Assembly: GCF_027943255.1 (NCBI RefSeq)
Contig: NC_072892.1
Span: 19,739,792 to 19,803,791, forward strand
DNA from: Anastrepha obliqua
Taxonomy: Eukaryota; Arthropoda; Insecta; Diptera; Tephritidae
Direction: 5' to 3'
DNA length: 64,000 bases
A program made the position numbers and the translations under genes. Positions 48,337 to 58,473 of this stretch are shown piece by piece. Position 1 is the first letter of the stretch, and each line of letters opens with the position of its first letter. The notes under the pieces were generated by a model. It was not told the origin of the DNA. It made no database searches and worked only from the letters and a program-made list of their open reading frames with translations.

Positions 48337-49370
48337 TTAAATAATCCCTTTCAAACGTTGGCTGTAACTGCGCGGTAATTCGGCCATCAGTAAACACAAA
48401 TTTAGAATGACTCGCTGGAGCACTTCGGTCGGTATCTCGTGAGTAACTTTAGTATTGTTGGCTTCCAATACCTCAATCGAAGCTAGTTTATCGTCAAAGC
48501 ATTTACACTTTACATACCCCCCACAAATAAAATCTAAAGGTGTGATATAATACGAGTTTGATGACCAATCCACTGATTCGAGAGGAGAGATAAATTGCTC
48601 ACCGAAACGACGGCGCAGTAAATACATTGTTTCACGGGCTGTGTGGCAATTAGCGCCGTCTTCCGGCTTATTGGAACCAAGTGTTGTGGAAATCACGAAC
48701 TTCAATTGCGGGCATTAAAACGTCATTAATCATGGCGCGATAGCGTTCGCCATTCATTGTTGCATTGGCACCAGCCTCGTCTTTGAAGAAATGTGGGCCG
48801 ATGACTCCTGCAGGCCGTAGGCTCCAACAAACGGTTGTTTTCAATGTTTGTAATCGCTGTTATTGAACGGCTTCAGGTTGTTCTTCAGCCTAATTCCAAC
48901 AATTTTGCTTATTGACTAAGCCATTGAGCCAAAAATGCAAAAATGGGCCTCATTTCTGAACAAAATTTGAGTCCCAAAATGCGAATCTTCGGCGAGTTTT
49001 TCAAGAGCCCAAAGAAGGAACTTATGACGCTTTGGAAGATCGGCCGGCTTCAAATTTTGGTTTAGCTTCATTATTATATAGGCCAAGCTGTTGAGACGAC
49101 GCCGATTCGATTCTTCTGGTTCTTCGTCAAAACTCTAATTTACAGCCGCAATATTCTCTTCATTGGGGCTGTACGCGGTCTAATCGGTCGAGTATCATCC
49201 AGTAATGTAAAATTATTTACAATTTTGCCGTTGGCTTGCCGAATGACGCGTTCGGTAGGACGGTTATGTACACCATAAGTTGGCCGGAGCGCTGAATACC
49301 TTTCACAGAGCATCGATTTTCATAACACAATTGTACAATTTGTAAACGTTGTTGAGGCGTAAGTTTTTTA
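48337..49370 (-). pseudogene. old DD41D mariner-like transposase relic, nearly full length
   Basis: Minus-strand reading from about 49360 gives, across several frameshifts and stops, YRALRPTYGVHNRPTERVI, RRRLNSLAYIIMKLNQNL, DSHFGTQILFRNEAHF (first Asp replaced), RPAGVIGPHFFKDEAGANAT, NGERYRAMINDVLMP and NTWF. It then enters the open frame 48705-48337 with EDGANCHTARETMYLLRRRF, which keeps the second Asp, and the YITPLDFICGGYV block with the third. Termini were not found, which fits an older copy than the others in the window. Confidence 0.6.
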
Positions 49371-49605
49371 ATGATGAAATGTCAATGAATACTGAAAAAA
49401 AATATATATTTAGTTTTACAGTAGTCAGGCGTGGTCAGTCAAAAAATGTGAGCCGTCATGGGACGCCTGGCAGATGTGAAACATCGTGTGTGTACAAGTA
49501 ATATGCATAAAAGATAATATTATTACAGGAATTACATATAGCCTAATGAAAAAATGAAGTATTACGAATTTCATACACAAAATGGTAACTTTATTTAATA
49601 AACAT
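49371..49605. other. short AT-rich gap
   Basis: Nothing recognised. Confidence 0.5.
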
Positions 49606-49851
49606 TTATTTACATGTGATATCAAAATTCGATATTAATATCATCGATATTAAAATATTTTCATCTGTGACTTCAGTAATAGTTATATTCGATGTTTCCT
49701 CTGCCGGTATTACTGTGACGATTGGTCGATGATAACTAAAGTACGTTACAAAAGTATTGGATGAAATATTATCAAGATATCTCACAAATACAGCATCTAT
49801 TGTTGTTCCATATTTGGTAGTAGATTCTCTTGGACTGTTGTTGACTTGCAA
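49606..49851 (-). pseudogene. endonuclease-like C-terminal fragment, possibly Helitron-associated
   Basis: The minus-strand frame reads STTKYGTTIDAVFVRYLDNI, then TYFSYHRPIVTVIPAEE. The pattern T-x-ID-x-VF-x-R ... SYH-x-PI resembles the end of an exonuclease-endonuclease-phosphatase fold as found in proteins attached to Helitron-like and other elements of insects. Nothing upstream on this strand extends it, because the 109-bp minisatellite lies there. Family assignment is tentative. Confidence 0.35.
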
Positions 49852-49876
49852 TTGAAATTCTTTTTGAAGTGTGCTT

Positions 49877-50862
49877 TGGTGCTGAAATTTTTTGAATTTT
49901 CAGGTGGCGCAAAATTAATCATCCAGTTTTGTATTTGAAAATTATTAAATAAAATAAAAAAAAAATTAAATAAAAAAATGACTTTGAGTGCGGAAATTTT
50001 TTTGAATTTTCAGGTGGCGCAAAAATAATCATCCAGTTTTGTATTTGAAAATTATTAAATAAAATTAAAAAAAAATTAAATAAAAAAATGACTTTGAGTG
50101 ATGAAATTTTTTGAATTTTCAGGTGGCGCAATTAATCATCCAGTTTTGTATTTGAAAATTATTAAATAAAATTTAAAAAAAATTAAATAAAAAAATGACT
50201 TTGAGTGATGAAATTTTTTGAATTTTCAGGTGGCGCAAAATTAATTATCCAGTTTTGTATTTGAAAATTATTAAATAAAATTAAAAAAAAATTAAATAAA
50301 AAAATGACTTTGAGTGATGAAATTTTTTGAATTTTCAGGTGGCGCAAAAATAATCATCCAGTTTTGTATTTGAAAATTATTAAATAAAATTAAAAAAAAA
50401 AATTAAATAAAAAAATGACTGAGTGCAGAAATTTTTTGAATTTTCAGGTGGCGCAATTAATCATCCAGTTTTGTATTTGAAAATTATTAAATAAAATTAA
50501 AAAAAAATTAAATAAAAAAATGACTTTGAGTGATGAAATTTTTTGAATTTTCAGGTGGCGCAAAAACAATCATCCAGTTTTGTATTTCAAATTTATTAAA
50601 TAAAATTAAAAATAAATTAAATAAAAGAATGACTTTGAGTGATGAAATTTTTTGAATTTTCAGGTGGCGCAAAATTAATCATCCAGTTTTGTATTTGAAA
50701 ATTATTAAATAAAATTAAAAAAAAATTTAATAAAAAAATGACTTTGAGTGATGAAAATTTTTGACGTTTCTGGTGGCGCAAAATTAATTATCCAGTTTTG
50801 TATTTGAAAATTATTAAATAAAATTAAAAAAATAATAAATAAAGAAATTATATTGAGTGATG
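49877..50862. repeat. 109-bp minisatellite, nine units
   Basis: The landmark CAGGTGGCGC recurs at 49901, 50011, 50120, 50227, 50336, 50445, 50552 and 50661, with a ninth variant (CTGGTGGCGC) at 50770. Spacings are 107-110 bp. Each unit has TTTTTTGAATTTTCAGGTGG, ATCCAGTTTTGTATTTGAAA, an A-rich tract and ATGACTTTGAGTG. Units are highly similar; the last one and the right edge are the most diverged. Confidence 0.95.
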
Positions 50863-51620
50863 ACTTTTGACCTTTACGCCCGCCATTGCTTGTCTGTTTT
50901 TATACAGCAGCTCTACACTTCACAAATTTAAATTATGATTGACGTACTGTACTATTTGTAAAAAATATAAAAAAATATAAATAATCCGTTAGCATGATTA
51001 ATTTTGTGTCACTTTGTATGATAATCAAAATGTGTATTTAATATATGCCTTCCTCCATAGGCTTAAACTTTTTATTCAATTTCAACTTTTGCTCATTACG
51101 AGCTGGCATATCTCGAATTTGCTATTAAATAAGTTTGTACTTTTCATTTCGAATTAATAAAGCAATAAATTTGGCATTGCAAAATAGTTCCACTTGGTTT
51201 AAATAATTGAGTAATGAAACTTCTTTCTGTTGTGGCTTTGCTTTCTGTGACCTTTTGATATTTTTCAACTCAAACACTGACCTTCGTCATTTCTTCGCAC
51301 AGAGAGCATGCCTCAAAGGTGCCCACTCTAGCCAGCCTTCCAGTTTCCCATGAATTCTCTGTAATCGAATTTCTATTATCTACATAGCAAATTACCGAAC
51401 ACATTCAAAAACACATAACGCACCAACATTTACTAAGGACTCACGAGCATCAAACTTGCCGCTCTTTAGCAACTCTACATTTGTCTCTCTAATATGGCAC
51501 ACATACTAACACACTTTAATCCACGTGATTTGTGAGTTGTTCCTTTGAAATTGGCTTAGCACTTCTCATACTACTACACATAAAATATATACATATATGT
51601 ATACCTTAGTATAGCGTGGC
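50863..51620. other. gap, no gene seen
   Basis: AT-rich; the first bases continue the diverged end of the minisatellite unit. Confidence 0.5.
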
Positions 51621-52203
51621 GACCCGTCGAAAGCTGGGCAGAAGAGCTGCGATACTAGAGTTACTTCGCGCCGGAAAAAGCCCTAAAGTGATAATTTAGT
51701 GGTTTGGCTACAAAAAAAAAATGCAAGTTTACGAAATTGCAAAAGTTTTTCGTGAAGCCGACTGCAAGGATGATGTCTTTTCTGATGTTCACAAGGCAAA
51801 GAAGACTCAGGCTTGGCTCCAGAATAACCTACCCTACCACTGGTCACCAGATTTTTGGCCACCTTCAAGCCCAGACTGCAATCCTCTTGATTATTACGGG
51901 TGGGGCACAGTTGAAGCAAAAGTTAACGCGAAGCCTCATAACACTAAGGACGCTCTGAAGACAACCATCGAGGAAGTGATGACCACAATGGACAAAGAGG
52001 AGGTAGCTCGCGCATGCGGGCGCTTCAGGCCCCGGCTGGAGCAGGTAATTGCACGAGATGGAGGTTACATTGAATAATTTTCAACTATGATATGTGTACT
52101 CACATTATACAAAGTTAAGTGCAAATAAAATTATTTTTGAGTAAATATCCAATAGTTTTGTTTTTAAGTTCAACATTCCGGATTTACCTCGATGGCCCTG
52201 TAT
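51621..52203 (+). mobile_element. Tc1/mariner-like (DD37D-type) deletion derivative
   Basis: The plus strand begins with a leader that codes KLGRRAAILELLRAGKSPKV, then skips the centre of the transposase. The right terminus is ACCTCGATGGCCCTGTA at about 52186-52202, an inverted-repeat end of this group. The matching left end was not found near 51600. Confidence 0.55.
51721..52077 (+). pseudogene. Tc1/mariner-like transposase remnant with central deletion
   Basis: The frame holds YEIAKVFREADCKDD from the N-terminal region fused to VHKAKKTQAWLQNNLPYHW, then FWPPSSPDCNPLDYYGWGTV with the third catalytic Asp, and ends RFRPRLEQVIARDGGYIE. The segment with the first and second Asp is deleted. The tail FRPR...GGYIE is typical of this insect lineage. 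Confidence 0.65.
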
Positions 52204-53459
52204 TTGCTTTGAATCCCACACAACTAAAAAAACGCAAGTTTGTTTAAATGAATTTAAAAATGCATTGATCGTCATGGAGAATGTTTTAAAAAACAAGAAA
52301 ACCGTAAAACGTTCAACCACCAATGTTCATTTTTCCCTTGTTAGGCCAGTAACGCAGCAACATTCGTAAATACAAAATACTTACTAACTCATAATTTTTT
52401 TACTTTTTATTTCTATTTGATAAAAAGTTCCATACCACTAAACAGACACAGAGCACGCAAATGCATCGAGTTCCTCTACACACATCTCTACATCCTTCTT
52501 CTTTTAATGCCAATCACAATCCTTAAGTAATTCTCTAATAACCCTATGGCATATCCAAGGCAACTGCTTCCAAGCATTGAACCTACGTCTTTGAAAAAAA
52601 ATGCTAATATTGAGGATTAACAAATCAGCCTTGACATTCATTAACTTTTGCTACTTTGTATTATTAAGCGCCGCAGCACCACAAAGCGCCATGCAACGTC
52701 AAGCAACATGTTGGCAACATAAGCTGCTAGTTGTCAACATAAGGAGGCAAGCAAACAAACGAGTCGCTCAAAGCGGACCAACAGTTCACGCCAGGACTAT
52801 AAAGAGCACACCCACACACATACATGGACAAATCTTGCATTAATTTGTTTGCGAAAGTTAACCACAAACCAGTAAATATGAAAGAAACTACAAAGGGAAG
52901 CTAGGACATACGCACACACACATGCGCAAGGGATTAGCGGATATGTCAACATATGATTAAATACCTCAAAGGCAGCACCACTGCAACGAGCGGCAAATGG
53001 CTTAAAGGTTTGGAGTTAAAGGGTAAAATGCATATACTTAGATTTAATAAGAGGCGGGCGCACAATATGTAAATATTTTGGTTACTCCACATACTCGTAC
53101 ATTCGCACATCTGTTTTTTTATGCGCATGAGGTGCAAGTAGGTGCGAAAATGGCTCAATGTTATCTGAAAACACAAACATTTGTGTATTTATTTCTGAGT
53201 GTTGCATGAGTATGCTATTCACTATTTGCTTTAAAGTTAGATTACCTTCATTACCGTCACCTCCCTCTGCCTCTTTTTCTTACTCACCCACGCAAAATCG
53301 CCTACGATGACACTTTTCGAGGGTATCGTGCCGTGGAACTAAACAATTCTAAATAAGTCGCATCTTTTAGATCATTCAAGAAAGCTGATAGGCTGTGCGA
53401 AGGGCTTCAAAGCCTGCTTATTTAACACTCTTCGGAATCGGTAGTTTTCGGCAGAAATT
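52204..53459. other. gap, no supported gene
   Basis: AT-rich with CA patches near 52810 and 52912. No exon or repeat end recognised. Confidence 0.5.
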
Positions 53460-53463
53460 TTAA

Positions 53464-55941
53464 CCCTTTCAATACGGATTTTGTTTTAAGGGGAAAACAT
53501 TTTTAACCATGAAAAGTTATTACTAGTGATCTAAATAGTATGTCCTCTTGTATAAATAAAGAAATTATTTCTAGGAATTGAGAAAATGCCCTGAGAAAAC
53601 ATTGTCCCACCCGTAATGAACAGTGGGACACACGTGTCCCAATAGTACCTATAAACGTAAACTATTAAATTAAGGACTCGGTGATATCCTTCTTTATTTT
53701 CATTTATTGAATTCATTTAGTTCCTTTTACAAGGTAACAAACAGTATTTTGAATCAAAGTTTGTGTATATGAAATTAGCTTGTGTGATATTTGGCAAAAC
53801 AGGCCTTGCATAAAGGAATATTGCAAGAAGAACATATAGTTTTCGTACGTTGTTCTTTTTTCTTATCGGCGCAACTTTTGCAACGGCGTCGAGTTGTCTC
53901 CTCTATTGGAAGATGCTCTCCAACTCCGAATACAAATTTTGATCGGTGAGAGGGCCGGCCGCTTATACTACGACGTTTAACTTTTGCGCGATCTTTTCCA
54001 TATGCCAAAAGCTGTTCTGATAATTCTACGAGAAAGGAAATCAATGGAACCTTTGTATGCCGAGTTTCTTCAAAAATGATCCAAGAATTAGAAACGCAAA
54101 CCATAAGAAGCTTTTGAAAAACTCTTTTCCACCATTTCCCAGATTTTCTATTTGGATCGTAGAGAGATGAAAATTGATCTGAAAGGTCTACTCCGCCCAT
54201 ATATTTATTATAAAATGCAATAGCTTCTGGGCATGGAACATCTAATTTCTCTCCTTGTCTATTGGTTCTTTGTACGGTTGTCATCTTATCAGTATGGCAA
54301 TTACTGATCAGTAAAACTTCTTTGGTGTCTTGTCATTTACAGACCAAACACCATTTATTGTTAAATTTGAAGACGTAGGCACCCCGTTCCATTTTTGGTC
54401 CATCAGTACTTGGTAATAGCTTCCTATTCTTCATAATGGTGCCTACTAAACCAAACTCCAAAGATTGTGCTAAATGTACGGTAGTAAAAAACCGATCACA
54501 GCAAATTACTGCCATTGGATTCGATATTGTTGCACACAATTTTTTTACAACTCGTTCTCCAAGAGTACCCTCTGCTTGAACCTGTTCCTTCCCAGAATAA
54601 ATATCAATATCAATAACTGTACCCAGTTATGGAATCACATCTTTCCCAAATTTTAATTCCTCTTTTGATAGGCTTCATTGGGTTGTATTGTTTTAAAGTA
54701 GACCTTCCTTTGAATTTTGCCATAGCTTCGTCAATCGACTGATAAACGCAGTCAGTGCGAGATTTTTTAAGGCAAGACAGCATTTCATCAATATAATAAG
54801 TTTTAGTAGCATCTGATGGCTTTATTGGATCAGTGACATAAAGTTTTGATGACAGAAGGAAAAACCCATCTCGGCTGATGCAATTCTTCATAGCCATGTT
54901 GCCCAAAGATTGATTTTGTGACCAATAGATATGCATGTGGGGTAGTTGGTTATATGACATGGCCATGTATACACCGACAACGATCATCATTTCGTATTGA
55001 TCAGTTGGTTGTACTAAGCCTTTTCCCTTCTTAGATGTAGAAGCATTTCGGTTACTGTTGTTTATTTTATTGTTAAGTATTTCGATTCGCTTATTTGTGC
55101 AGTCGGCAATTTGTATAAACAAGCTTCTTAGGAAAATCTTGAAAAAGATATCGAGTTCTCTTGAACTTCTATCAATTTTAGCAAGAATGGTCGGCATTAG
55201 CAAAACCGGAATAGTTTTTCTGGGAATGAAATTGGAATTATTGTTGTCCCATACTAAGTGTTCTGGGACTGGTTCTTGCATTTCCTCAACACGTTGCACT
55301 GGCAAAGTAAGATCATAATCTAAATCCAAATCACTTTCGTACGAACTTTCATCTGAATAATTTGGGTCAATAACACTATCATCGTCGAAGTCACTGCAGC
55401 TCTCAGAATCACTCTCTTCTCATAAGCTTCGTATTACGTCTTCATCATTTATTCGTAAACGCTTTCTATCCCGGGTTGTGTCGCTGGTTGAAAAAAGTTG
55501 AAAATTGTAATTGTTTAATATGATACTGTTGGGACACATGCATCCCAATGGCAAGCTCTGCTGGGACACATGTGTCCCAGATTTAGATTATGATCTATAT
55601 CATATACAGTTTTAACACTATCAATTTCACAAATGTTTATTTTTATTCGCACGATATTACCTGTCCATGTTTCCACCAATTTCACAAAAAAATCACTTTC
55701 AGTAAATCTATAATTGTCGTTTTTCCACTTACTGACCTAGCACGTGCTACGATTTAACTACGACTGCAAAACATGTGTAGAGAAAAATACAAAGTATAAC
55801 GGATCATACGGAGCATAATTGATGGTATATCTCGTAAAAAACTGATGGGAAGAAAATACACAGCGATGCAAAGAAATATTTGGCATTTAGTAAAACGAAA
55901 ACACTCATTGGGACGCATGTGTCCCGTTAGTATTGAAAGGG
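53464..55941 (-). mobile_element. piggyBac element, full length (2478 bp)
   Basis: TTAA at 53460-53463 and 55942-55945 flanks the terminal repeats CCCTTTCAATACGG and, inverted, CCCTTTCAATACTAACGG. The size is that of a complete piggyBac. Palindromic GGGACACATGTGTCCC-type boxes occur at about 53627-53642, 55531-55546, 55562-55577 and 55910-55926, near both ends, and could be transposase-binding sites. Confidence 0.9.
53775..55539 (-). pseudogene. piggyBac transposase with three inactivating lesions
   Basis: An ATG at 55539 lies in one of the palindromic boxes and opens the frame MCPNSIILNNYNFQLFSTS. The coding length to the stop at 53775 is about 588 codons, normal for piggyBac. An acidic N-terminus (SDESSYESDLDLDYDL) is followed by the catalytic core: SIDEAMAKFKGRSTLKQYNP (first Asp), MAVICCDRFFTTVHLAQS (second) and YMGGVDLSDQFSSL (third). 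The end is a cysteine-rich finger, RRRCKSCADKK and CSSCNIPLCKACFAKYH. Lesions: TGA at 55422-55420, a frameshift near 54598, and TGA at 54335-54333. Few lesions suggest a fairly recent insertion. Presence of intact ends argues against a domesticated gene. Confidence 0.88.
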
Positions 55942-55945
55942 TTAA

Positions 55946-56390
55946 ATTACGAAGATTTTGTTGAAGAAATATTCTACACGGATTGTTTGCGATTTGGGAT
56001 CGGTAAGTCGAATTTAATTTTATATGTAGATTAATTGGAAGAATTATACTAAACTAAATCCATTTTTTTCCTATATGCGACCCAGGATATGTCAAAGGAA
56101 TCAAATCCTAACAAATCTACGCAACAAATCCCTCACCGAATAAGTTTTCACTATTTTGCAATTCTTGTGGTAAACCGGAATAGGTTGCTATGTTTTCCTC
56201 ACATTTTAGATTATGGTGCATTGAGCAGTTTTATGTAAAAAATTCGAAGTAATATTTTTGTGAAACATTTTAAACTTCTAGCTCCCCAATAGATAGACCT
56301 TTTTTCTCTTTTATGGGAAAGAATAGAAATTAATCGTAATAGAGGCATATAATAACATATACCACAAGAATATTTGGCATAATTCTATTA
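55946..56390. other. gap, no gene seen
   Basis: AT-rich; nothing recognised. Confidence 0.55.
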
Positions 56391-56392
56391 TA

Positions 56393-56908
56393 AAGGGCTT
56401 TCCAATAACAAGTGTTATTTTGAATTGGATTGCGCTATCGAAAGATGATTAACGATTTTTTATGGCCGGAATTGGATGGTATTGATCTGGACAACGTTTA
56501 TTTTCCACAAAACGGCGCTACGTGCCACAAAAGCAACGAAACCATTGATCTTTTACTGGCAAAGTTTCCGGATCGTGTTATCTCTCGAAGAGGTGATCAC
56601 AATTGGCCACCGAGACCTTGTGATTTAACACCTTGTGACTTTTTTCTTTGGGGCCACGTAAAAGAGAAGTTACACGCCAACAGCCCAGGGTCGATTTAAG
56701 ACCTCAAAGATGGAATTCGTGAGGCTATCGAGGACATAGGGCAGCCACTTTGCAATTCGGTTATGGAAAATTTCATGAAAAGTATATTGTCTTGTAAGCG
56801 TGGTCGTGGTGGTCATTTGCCTGACGTTAACGGCGTACCTAATGAAATAAACATCCGATCATTTATATTAAAAACTATCAAAATAACATCTCTTATTGGA
56901 AAACCCTT
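56393..56908 (+). mobile_element. DD41D mariner-like element (family B), 516-bp deletion derivative
   Basis: The ends AAGGGCTTTCCAATAACAAG and, inverted, AAGGGTTTTCCAATAAGAGA are flanked by TA (56391-56392, 56909-56910). The plus strand keeps only the C-terminal half of the transposase. Confidence 0.82.
56430..56870 (+). pseudogene. DD41D family B transposase remnant, second Asp is Asn
   Basis: The frame from 56430 reads MINDFLWPELDGIDLDNVYF, then PQNGATCHKSNETIDLLLAK, in which the catalytic Asp is Asn, and HNWPPRPCDLTPCDFFLWGH with the third Asp. A TAA at about 56697 interrupts it (GSI, stop, DLKDGIREAIEDIGQPL in the same frame), after which the tail SCKRGRGGHLPDV ends the protein. Confidence 0.75.
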
Positions 56909-56910
56909 TA

Positions 56911-57300
56911 TGTACGCTAATAACTATGCACAGGGTTTTTTGTATTTGGAAGCTAGTCTCCCTTGAATGGTTTTTTTTTGTCATAAATTTGCCTTAAAAA
57001 GGGAGGACTCCTAACCAAAAAGTGTTAAAAATCATAGAACTAATTTACAAACTGCAACAAATAAGAAGTAACTCAAGCGGTTGGAGTTTTATCGCTATCA
57101 ACTATCACTCTAAATTAATCAAACTTATCAATTACACTGGTCAACAGTGTTTATGTCACATGAACTTAGTAATGATTTTTGTTTATGTTAGAATACCTTC
57201 ATTAAAAAAATATATAGTTTCGTTCCAGTCACGTCCAGTTTTTTTGTGACAGTTATATTATATATTCGTTTCTGACCTCAATGCGCGTTTTTGTTTGAAC
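56911..57300. other. gap, no gene seen
   Basis: AT-rich; nothing recognised. Confidence 0.5.
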
Positions 57301-57302
57301 TA

Positions 57303-58235
57303 ACGGGTGATTTTTTTTTTCAAAAAAACACACGTAAAATTCAGAAAAATGCATGCAATTTTTATTTAAATCGATAGTACAGTCCATATAATTTAATGTT
57401 TGAAGATTATTTCATGCAAATGTTGACCGCGACTGCGCTTCAAATGGTCCATCCGCTTAGTCCAATTTTGGCATACTCTTTCCACTGTTGCTGTTTCGGC
57501 CGGTATCTCACATATAAATGATTTAATGTTGTCTTCCAATGCGTTAATTAAAGCAGGCTTGTCTGAATAGACATGAGCTTTAACATAGCCCCACAAAAAA
57601 TAATCTAAAGGCGTTATATCGCACGATCTGGGTGGCCAATTGACAGCTCCCGCACATGAAATAAAATGTTCACCGAACTCGCCTCTCAACAAGTCCATTG
57701 TTACGTGTGCTGTGTGGCATGTGGCACCGTTTTGCTGAAACCATATGTCATGCAAGTCAAGGTCTTGCATTTTGGGCAAAAAAAAGTTGGATATTATTTC
57801 ACGGTAGCGCTCACCATTCACAGTTACATTACGATTCGCAGCATCTTTGAAAAAGTACGGCCCAATGATACCTCCAGCCCATAAACCGCACCAAACTGTG
57901 ACCTTTTCTGGATACATTGGTAGCTCTTGCAATTCTTCTGGCTGATCTTCACTCCAAAATCGACAATTCTGCTTATTTACGTACCCATTCATCCAAAAAT
58001 GAGCTTCGTCGCTGAACACAATTTTTCGATAAAAAAGTGGATCTTAAACTTTCTTAACAGAACACGCATTTTTATAATAAAATTTAATGATTTGCAAGCA
58101 TTGTTCGTTTGTAAAACGATTCATGGTTAAATTATAGACCAAACTGAAGATGTTTGACAGTGAAACAAAACACGAAACGTGCGTCAGCTCTTTAAACCAA
58201 CTGTTTAAAAAGATAATAGCTAAAAAATCACCCGT
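57303..58235 (-). mobile_element. DD41D mariner-like element (family C), 933 bp
   Basis: The ends ACGGGTGATTTTTT and an exact inverted copy are flanked by TA (57301-57302, 58236-58237). Internal coding is on the minus strand. A short first coding piece from ATG at about 58125 (MNRFTNEQCLQIIKFYYKNA) is followed by a deletion of the DNA-binding region, then the long frame below. Confidence 0.85.
57393..58019 (-). pseudogene. DD41D family C transposase, catalytic core intact except second Asp
   Basis: The frame is open for 208 codons: MFSDEAHFWMNGYVNKQNCR (first Asp), KVTVWCGLWAGGIIGPYFF, NVTVNGERYREIISNFFLP, DIWFQQNGATCHTAHV (Asn for the second Asp), NWPPRSCDITPLDYFLWGYV (third Asp, spacing 41) and SRGQHLHEIIFKH. 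This is the best preserved DD41D coding in the window. The helix-turn-helix portion is deleted upstream, so it could not bind its ends. Confidence 0.82.
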
Positions 58236-58237
58236 TA

Positions 58238-58473
58238 GTTTACGTTACACGTGCAAGTGCGCGCGTTAATATAAAATTAGATATATTTCGATATTTATTT
58301 TACAAATTCAACCAATCACGTTACGAATAAATTCTTCGACGTCTATATTTACGTTGGTCGTATACATTTCCATCTAAGTTATTAAAGGGGAAGATAACTT
58401 ATCTTCGACAACTGTATAACTACTGCATTTATTTAATTTACATTTTATTTATGTGAATCACATCGTGAATATG
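58238..58473. other. short gap
   Basis: Nothing recognised; probably the 5' flank of the repetitive gene family copy that starts at 58474. Confidence 0.4.

Noticed and set aside
49919..50131. Minus-strand frame of about 70 codons with internal repetition
   Set aside because: It lies wholly in the 109-bp minisatellite and repeats with it.
53775..55539. Domesticated piggyBac-derived host gene
   Set aside because: Intact terminal repeats and TTAA duplications with stops and a frameshift in the coding region indicate an ordinary decayed transposon.
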